DNA of 64,000 nucleotides, taken from assembly GCF_016756495.1 (NCBI RefSeq), contig NZ_AP023245.1, forward strand, positions 124,001 to 188,000. The letters run 5' to 3'. The translations under genes and the position numbers were made by a program. This stretch comes from Mesorhizobium sp. 113-3-3 (GTDB lineage: Bacteria; Pseudomonadota; Alphaproteobacteria; Rhizobiales; Rhizobiaceae). Shown here one piece after another: positions 51,877 through 60,274 of the stretch. Positions within the stretch are counted from its first letter, which is position 1, and every line of letters begins with the position of its first letter. The notes under the pieces are model-generated. The model was not told the DNA's origin and did no database searches. It saw nothing but the letters and a program-made list of their open reading frames with translations.

Positions 51877-52158
51877 TTGAAAGATGATTTTCCGCAGTTT
51901 CTGGTGAGAATGCTGACGACGTCCGGCGTCGTAGGGGCTTGGGCCTATGTAGCCACGGGATCCAGCTGGAGGGCTGTTGCCTGGGGCATCATCGCTGCGG
52001 CGGTATTGCAGGTCGGGTACTTCGGGCTTGTGTTCAGGATGGTCTATGGGCGGCGAGACATGAAGCAAACGCAGAAGTGGATGCTAATCCCGAGTCCACG
52101 GAACACCACACTGTTACCCGTCAGCAACTGCACAGGGACGATCGCCGATAAAGGTTAG
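51877..52158 (+). CDS. ExoX-like exopolysaccharide production repressor
   Basis: A small membrane protein of up to 93 residues. The N-terminal two-thirds, FLVRMLTTSGVVGAWAYVAT and AVLQVGYFGLVFRMVYGRR, match the two-helix layout of rhizobial ExoX/PsiI-type proteins that lower exopolysaccharide synthesis by acting on the ExoY glycosyltransferase at the inner membrane. The start is uncertain (TTG 51877, or GTG 51904 / ATG 51910 close to the first helix). The C-terminal tail after about residue 65 is not family-like. No exo gene is adjacent. Confidence 0.68.
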   Translation: MKDDFPQFLVRMLTTSGVVGAWAYVATGSSWRAVAWGIIAAAVLQVGYFGLVFRMVYGRRDMKQTQKWMLIPSPRNTTLLPVSNCTGTIADKG

Positions 52159-52751
52159 GCGATTCAATGGCGGTGAGGGAACTTGGCGATGCACTTCTCG
52201 AGACGCCTCCGTCTCCGACGCGATCCACAACTGGGATGCTATCGAACTGCCAAGACGCACTAACGCGACGTCGGCGCACTTGCAATCAGACCTTTGATGT
52301 TGCGGTAGCGGCGCGACGAGCGCCGACTGAAAATAGCTGGATAATCGAACCGTCAGGTGAGGTTCCTTGAAGCTTTCCGAACTTTCTGCGTCGCGCGTCA
52401 GCCCGAATTTCGTTTGCTTATGGAGAAAGTGGGGAACTAGGTTCGGTTCTGGATAGCTTTGAATTCATAAACTGGCACATGCGCCAGAGGGCGTCAGCGC
52501 GAACTTCCAAAGAGTGCTGCCTTTGTCGAGCGCTGGCGCGGCTCCTTCCTTTGGCACCGCCGTCCTGAGGTCGACGCCGCGCAGTGTCGGCAACACCAGC
52601 GCCGAGGACCAGATGCTGCCGATGCGGGCGCGCCCTCTTGCTAACAGCTCAGCTGATTGTGCCTGGGTCTCCCAGAAATGGGGAAAATGACCGCGCCGGC
52701 GCAAACGATATGAGAATGCTCATCAGCCCGCCACTTTGCAGTTCGTGGGCA
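52159..52751. other. Gene-free stretch with repeats
   Basis: It holds one copy of a 66-bp repeat (52398-52463). No coding sequence was recognised. Confidence 0.35.
52398..52463. repeat. 66-bp repeat, copy 1
   Basis: It begins TCAGCCCGAATTTCGTTTGC and matches 62683-62749 with about seven differences over its full length. Copy 2 lies directly behind an IS1-family transposase remnant, so this is probably the orphan end of a related element. Confidence 0.75.
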
Positions 52752-52898
52752 GCGCCAACAGCCCGATATATGCCTCCACTACTCTAGTAAGCCCAACTCA
52801 CGTAGGTGCGTTCCGGCAATCCAAGAGTGGCGGCGACACCAACGGCAACGCGTCGACCGATCGCAAGGAGCTTGGGTCGCATTCTCTTCATGAGGCCG
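52752..52898. repeat. Imperfect 140-bp repeat, copy 2
   Basis: Homologous to 48621-48762 in the same orientation. The minus-strand reading starts with an ATG near 52891 and gives MKRMRPKLLAIGRRVAVGVA, followed by LGLPERTYVSWAY and a stop. Confidence 0.7.
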
Positions 52899-53081
52899 GA
52901 GAGGTCCATCCCTAGAATGCGCGTGCAGACCTACACAGTTGATCAGTATCACATTGCGAGCGCCTGATGCGTTCTATCGGTCGCCGGCTTTCGCGCATGA
53001 GTTTCGAGGCTCACGGGTTTCGATGGACGTTCTTTTTTGCCCGCCGGGGACAGGTTCAATCGCGCCAACACAGATGAACAT

Positions 53082-53447
53082 TCACATTGCATCGGGTGGT
53101 GCGAAGAAGCAGTTTTCGTCTTCCTCTGTGGGATGGAGGCAGATGTGGAAGTTGCCATCCCCCGAGGGGATGACGACCTCGTACGGCACGAAGTAGCGGT
53201 TCTGATGAGTGACTTTTCGATGGTCGCCTGGTCGTAGAATAACCACGAAACCATCTGGCCCGGGCGTCACAGACGAACTGGGAATTTTCCCGCAGTCGCC
53301 AGTGAGCGGGTCGCCGTGGCAGCAAGCTCGTGGATAGCCCCAATTCCGATCTGGGCCGTGGGCCAACGCCGCACTTCCCTCAAGTGCCGCAGCCGTGGCC
53401 ATCACGCCTGCAAAGCACGTCACCTGTCTTTTCCCGACAGCAAGCAT
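53082..53447 (-). CDS. Secreted cysteine-containing hypothetical protein
   Basis: A 121-residue protein with a signal peptide (TCFAGVMATAAALEGSAALA). The mature part is compact: NWGYPRACCHGDPLTGDCG, a strand pair (GPDGFVVILRPGD, NRYFVPYEVVIPSGDGN) and FHICLHPTEEDENCFF. Five cysteines and several histidines suggest disulfides or a metal site. I have no family name. ATG 53447 is chosen over the upstream TTG; the ribosome binding site is weak. It is divergent from the ankyrin-cytochrome gene. Confidence 0.75.
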   Translation of the reverse strand: MLAVGKRQVTCFAGVMATAAALEGSAALAHGPDRNWGYPRACCHGDPLTGDCGKIPSSSVTPGPDGFVVILRPGDHRKVTHQNRYFVPYEVVIPSGDGNFHICLHPTEEDENCFFAPPDAM

Positions 53448-53576
53448 CGATTGGGCCGCCCTCAACGGCAACTGATGTCGTCAACGTCATTATACACCAT
53501 TAGATTGCGCTAATATATGCTGGAAGTGAGCCGCTGTCGGGTGTATCTTCCTCCTTATCGGCGGAGGGATGCCGAA

Positions 53577-54488
53577 ATGCGGGGTTTATTCGCAAGCTTC
53601 CTACTCTGGCTATGTGCCGTCGCAACAGCACATGGCGGTGCGCTCCACGACGCGGCTAAGAGCGGAGACCTCAAGGCAATCACGGCGGCGCTTTATGCTG
53701 GCGCCGACATCGAGGAGCAGGAGAAGGGAGCAACACCGCTCTTCCTCGCGGTGCGCAGCGGCCACGTCGAGGCAGCGGAGCTGCTGATCAAACGCGGTGC
53801 CGATGTCAACAAAGAAGCGAAGCTCGGCCCGCCAATAACCGTGGCCGTGCTGAAAAACGCCGCCGACATGATCCGGCTGCTACTGGCGCATGGTGCCGAC
53901 GCCAACGGCAGGACGCGGGGAGAGCCGATGCTGACCCTCGCAGTTGCCAATGGCTGCCTCGATTGCGTCAAGGTGCTGGTCGAGGCCGGTGCTGACGTCA
54001 ACGCCATCTGGGTCCAGGGCGATCCCAGCCAACGGCCAGGCATCATCACGGCGTATCATCTCGCAAAGCACGACGATCATGAGGACATTGCCGCCTACCT
54101 TTTGGAGCAAGGGGTCGTCATCCTGAAGCCGGAGCCGATTTCCGCCCGGGTTGCGAAAGGCGATCCCGTCAAAGGGGGGGCGTTCTTTAAAAGCACATGT
54201 GCCCCCTGCCATGTCGTGCGGCCAAAGGAACTTCCTACCATCGGGCCGAACCTTTGGAACGTCGTCGGACGGGACAAGGCATCAACGGAATTCGAGCGCT
54301 ACTCCAAGACCCTGCTTGGCTGGGAGGGAAACTGGACCTATGAGGACTTGAACATCTTCCTCGCCGGACCCACGCTGACGACGCCCGGCGTCAACATGGA
54401 TATTCGCGGCGTGCCTGAAGAGGCCGAGCGGCTGAACGTGATCGCCTATCTTAGAACACTCGCCGACACACCGGTGCCACTGCCGTAG
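53577..54488 (+). CDS. Ankyrin-repeat / c-type cytochrome fusion protein
   Basis: A 303-residue exported protein. A signal peptide (residues 1-20) is followed by four to five ankyrin repeats (about 21-180; LHDAAKSGDLKAITAALYAG, TPLFLAVRSGHVEAAELLIK, LTLAVANGCLDCVKVLVEAG). The C-terminal mono-heme cytochrome c domain has CAPCH at 208-212, IGPNLWNVVGRDKAS and TTPGVNMDIRG with a candidate axial Met. It would be a periplasmic electron carrier with a protein-binding arm. ATG 53577 has GGAGGG eight bases upstream. A thermonuclease gene follows after 21 bases and is probably co-transcribed. Confidence 0.9.
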   Translation: MRGLFASFLLWLCAVATAHGGALHDAAKSGDLKAITAALYAGADIEEQEKGATPLFLAVRSGHVEAAELLIKRGADVNKEAKLGPPITVAVLKNAADMIRLLLAHGADANGRTRGEPMLTLAVANGCLDCVKVLVEAGADVNAIWVQGDPSQRPGIITAYHLAKHDDHEDIAAYLLEQGVVILKPEPISARVAKGDPVKGGAFFKSTCAPCHVVRPKELPTIGPNLWNVVGRDKASTEFERYSKTLLGWEGNWTYEDLNIFLAGPTLTTPGVNMDIRGVPEEAERLNVIAYLRTLADTPVPLP

Positions 54489-54509
54489 GGGTGTGCGTTT
54501 AGCACGGCC

Positions 54510-54938
54510 ATGTGTAGGTTGATCCTCACCCTTGCCTTCCTGCTAACCTGTGGCCCTGTGTCCGCAGCAGAGCACTGGTCTGCTGAGGACGGCGACACGC
54601 TGTGGCACGACAAAAAACGAATTCAATTGCTCGGTTTTGATGCCCCCGAACTTTCGCAGGTGTGTTTTGATGCCGCTGACAAGATCTGGCCCTGCGGCAA
54701 GTATGCGCGTGACCACATCCAACATCTTATTGCCTCAGGCGATGTATCCTGCATCATCGAGAGCAAGGACGGTTCCAACGACGATGTCGGCGTCTGCTTC
54801 GTGGGTGGGATCGATCTGGGGCGGGACTTGGTGAAACACGGATTGGCGGTAGCCGACACTTCATACCTTGCCGAGGAGCAAGAAGCCCGCATTGCCAAAC
54901 GCAACTTGTGGGCAGGGAGCTTTATCAAGCGGCGATAG
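54510..54938 (+). CDS. Thermonuclease (SNase-like) family protein
   Basis: A 142-residue secreted protein. A signal peptide (LILTLAFLLTCGPVSA) is followed by an OB-fold SNase domain: AEDGDTLWHDKKRIQLLGFD (the DGDT and RLxGxDxPE region), PCGKYARDHIQHLIAS, DVGVCFVGGIDLGRDLVKHG and AKRNLWAG. The catalytic Asp, Glu and Arg positions appear partly conserved, as in many SNase-like proteins, so nuclease activity is likely but not certain. It follows the ankyrin-cytochrome gene by 21 bases. Confidence 0.87.
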   Translation: MCRLILTLAFLLTCGPVSAAEHWSAEDGDTLWHDKKRIQLLGFDAPELSQVCFDAADKIWPCGKYARDHIQHLIASGDVSCIIESKDGSNDDVGVCFVGGIDLGRDLVKHGLAVADTSYLAEEQEARIAKRNLWAGSFIKRR

Positions 54939-55288
54939 CAGCTTGGGGCGTCGACCCCGGTCCATACCTTCTCTGCTATGGCTGATAATTATGCTGGCGC
55001 CCAATAGCGGCATGTCACCCAGACCACGCGCAGCGTCGATCAGCTTGGACGGGTCAAGCGCAACCCTTCCGGTTCTTCATCGCGCGGTAGATGAGCAGAA
55101 ACATTACCATCTCTGCTCTGTCTGGCCCGGCATTGTTGGGTAGCCTCGTTTCGATCGCTTGGCCGCGAGCTGCTCAAGATCATCTTCTGCATCGAGCGAC
55201 GCGCAGCCGGCCGCGATCAGGGCCGATTACTCGGACGGGTGGCGGTTCCAGCAGGCGGCATGAGGGGCAAAGTCTGACCTCTGTCGCC
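54939..55288. other. Intergenic region of about 350 bp
   Basis: It lies between convergent genes. No terminator with a clear U-tract and no gene was recognised. Confidence 0.35.
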
Positions 55289-56194
55289 TCAGCTCGGACA
55301 AGTGCCGGTTGCAGGGTCTTCAGGCAGGAAGAAGCTTCGCCGCTCGCAAGGGGTGAGTTCGCGCGGGACGGTCCACCGTGCAAAGTCAATGAGGTCCTTG
55401 GGTGTCTGGAAGACGCGAACGATGCTCACTCTTTGTTCGCCGGAAATAATCGCGACATGGGTACCGTCCGCGCTGAAAGCTGCACGTGTAAAGCCCCGTC
55501 GAACGGATGCATCGTCCTGGCTGCCAAGGACGGCAATCTGGCGCCCCGATTGCACCGCCCATAACCGCACCGTTCGATCTTCGGTCGACGCGGTCACGAC
55601 ATAGGAACCATTGGGGCTGAACTCGGCGCTGTCCAGCGCGCCGCTGTGGCCCCTGAGAACTTTTTCCAGACCGCCTGCGATGCTCCAGATCCGGGCGGTT
55701 CCATCGCTCGAAGCGGTTAGCAACGACTGGCCATCGGGACTGAAGGCGACCACCGTCACCGCGCCGGTATGTCCCTCCAGCATTCTGACGCTTGTCCCCT
55801 CGGTGGTCGACCAAATTCGGGCCGTGTGGTCGAGTGAGCCTGTTGCGACCAGTTGACCGTCCGGGTTGAAGGCCGCTGCCGTGATGCGATCCTGATGCCC
55901 AACCAGAGCACGAAGTTCGGCTCCGCTGGTCGCCAGGAGGCGTCCGACATTGTCTTCCCTGGCCGAGAGGATCAGACGTCCGTCAGGGCTAAGAACGGCT
56001 TGGGGCAGATTGCTGCTTGTCGCGATGACGGCCAGCTCCGTGCCGGTCGTCGCGTCCCGCAGTTGGGCGGTACCGTTGATCCATGCGCAAACAAGCGATT
56101 TGCCATCGCGATCAAACTGGATCTTGATCAGTCCGGCATCTGACTGGAACTGGGTGGTCTCGCGTCCCGTGGCCACGTCAAAAACTCGAACCAC
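55289..56194 (-). CDS. 3' part of the WD40 regulator gene, separated by a frameshift
   Basis: A 301-codon frame continuing the WD40 propeller of the gene upstream (56128-60093). Repeats include VRVFDVATGRETTQFQSDAG, HTARIWSTTEGTSVRMLEGH and TVRLWAVQSGRQIAVLG, and the protein ends with FARWTVPRELTPCERRSFF and a Cys near the C-terminus. There is no start codon with a ribosome binding site, because this is the second half of one gene. Restoring one base at about 56210 (CCTGG to CCTCGG on the minus strand) fuses both parts into a protein of roughly 1600 residues with about fourteen WD repeats. Confidence 0.8.
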   Translation of the reverse strand: MVRVFDVATGRETTQFQSDAGLIKIQFDRDGKSLVCAWINGTAQLRDATTGTELAVIATSSNLPQAVLSPDGRLILSAREDNVGRLLATSGAELRALVGHQDRITAAAFNPDGQLVATGSLDHTARIWSTTEGTSVRMLEGHTGAVTVVAFSPDGQSLLTASSDGTARIWSIAGGLEKVLRGHSGALDSAEFSPNGSYVVTASTEDRTVRLWAVQSGRQIAVLGSQDDASVRRGFTRAAFSADGTHVAIISGEQRVSIVRVFQTPKDLIDFARWTVPRELTPCERRSFFLPEDPATGTCPS

Positions 56195-59100
56195 GCCCTC
56201 CTGGGATGCCAGGCGACGCGCCTCCCATCTGGGCTGAACGAGGCACTTTGAATGATCTCATGCGTGTCTAGGCGGATTATCTCGCGCCCGCTCGCGACAT
56301 CCCACAGGTGCGCCGCGCTGTCGCCTCCGCCGGTCAGCAGGTGGACGTTGTCGGGACTGAAGACCGCGAAAGTCGGCCGATATTCATGTGAGAGCGACGT
56401 CGTCAGGGCGCCGTCGACATCCCAAAGCCGAGCGGTGCCATCGTGTGAAGCAGTGAGTAGAATGTTGCTGTCGACCGGGCTGAATTCCAAATGCTCGACC
56501 AGGGATTCATGACCGGCGATCGTCGTCACCAACGAGGCGCGTTCAGCGTCCCAGATGCGGATCTGCCCATTGATCGAGGTCGTCGCAAGGAAGCGGTCGT
56601 CCCGGGTGAAAGTACCGTTCATCTCCAGATCGCGTTCATCTGTATCGATGTCAGGCTTTAACCCCGAGACCTCTTGGCCGAGCACCTCATCCAGCGTTCC
56701 CAACGTGCCATCCCAGATCCGGGCAGTGCCATCGAGAGATACCGTGGCGATCCGCTGACCCCCGTGGCTGAAGATCACCCCGTTCAATTGCGTGTCGCTC
56801 TTGCTGCCGGCCAACTTTGCGATCTCCGTTCCTTTCGACAAATCGAAAAGGCTGGAAGTGTCGCGGTGTGAATGCCAACCCCACGGGCCGGCCACCATCC
56901 GGCTTCCGTCCGCGCTGAACGCCAGGGTGTAGGGCCAGGAGGTCACTCGGATCGACGCTGTCAGCACGCCGTCTGCGGCATTCCAGATCGAAACAAAATG
57001 CTTGCCCGCCGTCGCGAATCTGCGGCCGTCAGAACTGAAAGCAGCACGCGTATATGCGTCGCTGCTTACACCCAGGACTTTCTTCCCGGTGCTAGCATCC
57101 CAGAGCGTTGCATCGCTGTTCTCTCCCGCCGTCAGCACCCGGGTGCCATCCGGGCTGAAGATTGCCGTCGGGTAATTGCCTACCGGCCGCAGGATGTAGA
57201 GCTGCTCTCCCGAGACGGCGTCCCACAGACGTGCAGTGCCGTCCCTCGCGGCCGTCAGGATACGACTCCCGTCGGGGCTGAATTCGGCCCTCTCCACGAC
57301 CCCATCATGACCTCTAAGAATTGCAGTTTCGGCGCCGCTGGAGACGTCCCAGACTGCTGCAGTTCTGTCATAGGATGCGGTGACGATGCGATCACCTGTG
57401 GGATTGAATGCCGCATGCGTCACACCGGCGCCAGGGCGGAAGATTTTGATCTGCCGGTGCGCCAGCAGAGCCTTGTAGAGAGCTGCCTCCGCCTCAAAGA
57501 GATATGGCCGCTCGGGTTGGTCTTTCGAGGGTAGCGCCTCAAGCGCCAACCGGATCGCAGCTTCGGTGTTGCCTGCCGCGGCGGATCGCTCCGAGAGGAA
57601 CGAAAGCGAAAGGAACTGATTGCGCAGCGCCTGATCGCGTTGGCCTCTTGCTTCCTCCCGTGCTTTGAAGGCGACCAGTGCGCCTGCACCCGCCATAACA
57701 GCGAGCATTATTGCCACGATAGCGGCGTTCCGTGTCCGTCGGGCAAGGCGGTTTGCTGCGGCCGCCGCGAGGCTCCGGCGCTCGGCTTCGCGCTCCAGGC
57801 GTTCGCGTTTTGCCTCTTCGGCAGCCGCGACCAGCGCTAACTCTGCGTGACGGTCCTTCTCCTCCTTCTGCCGGTGGGCACGCAAGGACTCCTCGATGTA
57901 TTCAAGGACGGCATCGTCGACCTCCTCCCGCCTTGACAGCATCAACTCTTCGCCCTCCGACAGACGTTTGCCGGACGGAAGGAGAAGCTCCCGATTCCTG
58001 CTTTCCAGGTGCCATCGGTGGGCGTCAGCCTTCAGGCGTTCGCGCGTCGCGAGGAAGTTCCGGTTAGCATTCACAATGTCACCGGCGCGCGGCCAACGGC
58101 TCAACAGTGCCTCATGTGCAAGACGAACGAAGACATGCCCTGCGGCGTCCTCGTCGCTGACGAGGAGCCGGGCGTCGATTAGTGCCCTGACGAGGGCCGA
58201 TCGCTCGGGAGTGCCCGCAACGTCGGTAAACGGGGCCGCACGTGCCGTGACCGTATCATCGCCCAGGTTCGCCGTGGTGAGGGCGCGCAGCACCGCGGGC
58301 AAGGCCTCCTGGATCCCGGGCGCAAGCAAATCCAGGACTTCGTCGGCGCGGCGCGCGATTGCGCCTTCGAGCCCGCCGAGCGCGCGATAGTGCGCAAAGG
58401 TGAGAACGCGTCGGTCGCCACTGGCTTGGTACAACGCGTCAAGGACAAACTCGAGAAGCGGCAATGATCCGGGATCGGCAGTTGCTGCCGCCTGCAGCAC
58501 GTCATCGAGCCGCCCCCACTCGGCACTCTCCTCGAAGCGGAGCCCGGCCACGACCGCAGGTTCGCGGATCATCTGCGCGATCTCTGGGCCGGTTGGTGGC
58601 AGAAGTTCGTAGCTGGCCAGGCCGTCCTTGAGGGCCGAAAAACCTTGGACCTCGCCGCAGCGGTGAAAGAAGTCCGAACGGATCGCCGCTATCACCCAGA
58701 CCAATCCGCTCGCGGCCAGCACCGCCATGAACCGTACAAGGGCCTCGCGCGTCGCCGGCTGCATCTCCGTCGTGAACAGCTCCTCCAATTGATCAATGAC
58801 CACAAGCAATCTGATCTGGGAGCGGGCCGGCCCTGCGGCGTTGCGAAGTGCCTGTCGGACCATCGCCAGGGCTCGATCCGGCGTGTTCCTGCAGAGTCGA
58901 GCAAACTCCGCGACTGTTGCCTCTGAGGACAGCTCCGGCAAAGCAGCGTCGTGAAGCAGCGCCGCAGCCAACACCGCGAATGCATCCGGTCCTTCGGAGA
59001 GGCGGATCAGGCAGCGACGCCACAAGGATATGCCTGCGACGGCTCCAGGTCGCGTCAATGACGGCAGCAGGCCAGCGCGCAGGAGGGAAGACTTGCCACA

Positions 59101-60093
59101 ACCGCTCATTCCGTAGATGAGCAGGAATGCCGTGCCGCTTGCCGCCTGCTGCTCCAGTCTGGCAGTGCAGGCAGAAATCGCCCGCGCTCGGCCGAAGAAT
59201 AGATCGGCATCTTCGAATTCGAAGGCAGCGAGACCGCGAAATGGCGATCTGACCGGCTCCTCCGACGCAAGACATACGCGGTAGATGCGCCAGGCACGGG
59301 CGACATCCTTCAGTTTGTGGTCGCCGAGATCGATGAAATCCAGCGAGAGGTGGTCCTGAGCCTGGGCGCGGACCGGTTCCGTGATGCAAATCCCGCCGGG
59401 GCGTGACAAGGTTTGAAGATGAGCTGCGACCTCGACGGCCTCGCCCCTGAGGTGGTCGCCCTCGGCGACGACGTAACCAAGGTCAACGCCGATGCGGAAG
59501 CGCAGCCGCTTTGTCTGGGGAACCTCGCAGTTCCGCCGATCGAACTCATGCTGGATCTCGTTCGCACACCGCAACGCCTCGACGGGGCCAGCAAACTCCA
59601 CAAGGACTGTCTCTTCGACGCTCGCGAAGACACGACCGGCATGTTTCATCAGCAGCCCATAAAGGACCTGCTTGTACCCGTGTGTAAGTGCAGCAATGCT
59701 CCGCTCATCCTTGCATGCCTGCCGGACTTCGCCGGCCAATCCTGCCGCCAGAATTGTAGCCAATCTTGGTCCGGCATTTGAGGGAAGGACCAACCTGTAA
59801 CCCCGCCTCGGCACTGTATGCACGACGGCCTGGCGACTGTCGTTGAGCGCCGCACGGATCTCGTGAATGCATTGGACCACGCTGTCATCGGTGACGGCTA
59901 GCCCATTCCAGACTACCTTCATCAGTTCGTCCTTGGTGACAACGCGATTAGCATTCTCCAGAAGGTGGCGAAGTACCGCGAAGGTCTGGTGGCGTAGTGC
60001 GATTATCCTGTTGGACTGGTCGCGCAACGTCTCGCTGCTCAGATCGGCGGTCACGCCGTTGAGGACGAACGTCCTGGGCGGCGAGCTATTCAA
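56128..60093 (-). CDS. Winged-helix / cyclase-homology / STAND NTPase / WD40 regulator
   Basis: A 1321-residue frame with five recognisable parts. Residues 7-104 are an OmpR/CadC-type winged helix (ALRHQTFAVLRHLLENANRV, VVHTVPRRGYRL). Residues 108-275 are a class III nucleotidyl-cyclase homology domain in which the metal-binding Asp positions are Gly118 and Glu161, so it is probably non-catalytic. Residues 285-600 are a STAND/NACHT-like NTPase with Walker A GMSGCGKSS (328-336) and Walker B LLVVIDQLEELF (429-440). A charged coiled coil spans 735-785 and a single membrane helix 789-809. WD40 repeats follow from about 870 onward and continue past a frameshift near 56210 into 55289-56194. The layout suggests a membrane-tethered sensor whose propeller senses outside and whose winged helix binds DNA inside. 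It is divergent from a VWA protein gene. Confidence 0.88.
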   Translation of the reverse strand: MNSSPPRTFVLNGVTADLSSETLRDQSNRIIALRHQTFAVLRHLLENANRVVTKDELMKVVWNGLAVTDDSVVQCIHEIRAALNDSRQAVVHTVPRRGYRLVLPSNAGPRLATILAAGLAGEVRQACKDERSIAALTHGYKQVLYGLLMKHAGRVFASVEETVLVEFAGPVEALRCANEIQHEFDRRNCEVPQTKRLRFRIGVDLGYVVAEGDHLRGEAVEVAAHLQTLSRPGGICITEPVRAQAQDHLSLDFIDLGDHKLKDVARAWRIYRVCLASEEPVRSPFRGLAAFEFEDADLFFGRARAISACTARLEQQAASGTAFLLIYGMSGCGKSSLLRAGLLPSLTRPGAVAGISLWRRCLIRLSEGPDAFAVLAAALLHDAALPELSSEATVAEFARLCRNTPDRALAMVRQALRNAAGPARSQIRLLVVIDQLEELFTTEMQPATREALVRFMAVLAASGLVWVIAAIRSDFFHRCGEVQGFSALKDGLASYELLPPTGPEIAQMIREPAVVAGLRFEESAEWGRLDDVLQAAATADPGSLPLLEFVLDALYQASGDRRVLTFAHYRALGGLEGAIARRADEVLDLLAPGIQEALPAVLRALTTANLGDDTVTARAAPFTDVAGTPERSALVRALIDARLLVSDEDAAGHVFVRLAHEALLSRWPRAGDIVNANRNFLATRERLKADAHRWHLESRNRELLLPSGKRLSEGEELMLSRREEVDDAVLEYIEESLRAHRQKEEKDRHAELALVAAAEEAKRERLEREAERRSLAAAAANRLARRTRNAAIVAIMLAVMAGAGALVAFKAREEARGQRDQALRNQFLSLSFLSERSAAAGNTEAAIRLALEALPSKDQPERPYLFEAEAALYKALLAHRQIKIFRPGAGVTHAAFNPTGDRIVTASYDRTAAVWDVSSGAETAILRGHDGVVERAEFSPDGSRILTAARDGTARLWDAVSGEQLYILRPVGNYPTAIFSPDGTRVLTAGENSDATLWDASTGKKVLGVSSDAYTRAAFSSDGRRFATAGKHFVSIWNAADGVLTASIRVTSWPYTLAFSADGSRMVAGPWGWHSHRDTSSLFDLSKGTEIAKLAGSKSDTQLNGVIFSHGGQRIATVSLDGTARIWDGTLGTLDEVLGQEVSGLKPDIDTDERDLEMNGTFTRDDRFLATTSINGQIRIWDAERASLVTTIAGHESLVEHLEFSPVDSNILLTASHDGTARLWDVDGALTTSLSHEYRPTFAVFSPDNVHLLTGGGDSAAHLWDVASGREIIRLDTHEIIQSASFSPDGRRVAWHPRRAWFEFLTWPRDARPPSSSQMPD

Positions 60094-60274
60094 GCCGGTT
60101 CACCTCAAGCACGAAGCCGCAGTCCCATACTAGCACGGTTTCGCGCTGCGCCGACTGATCATTCCAGACCGCGCGAGGAGCGCGGATTTCGGCGAATGAT
60201 CGTAAGCCGTTCGTGACTTGGCAAACGCCCCGGACCGACAATTCCACATACCATTGTCATTAGAGGGGTTCGCC
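60094..60274. promoter_or_regulatory. Shared divergent promoter region
   Basis: 181 bases separate the divergent WD40 regulator and VWA genes, so both promoters must lie here. No GGAAC-type box was found, so control differs from the stress genes. The regulator may act on this region. Confidence 0.4.
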
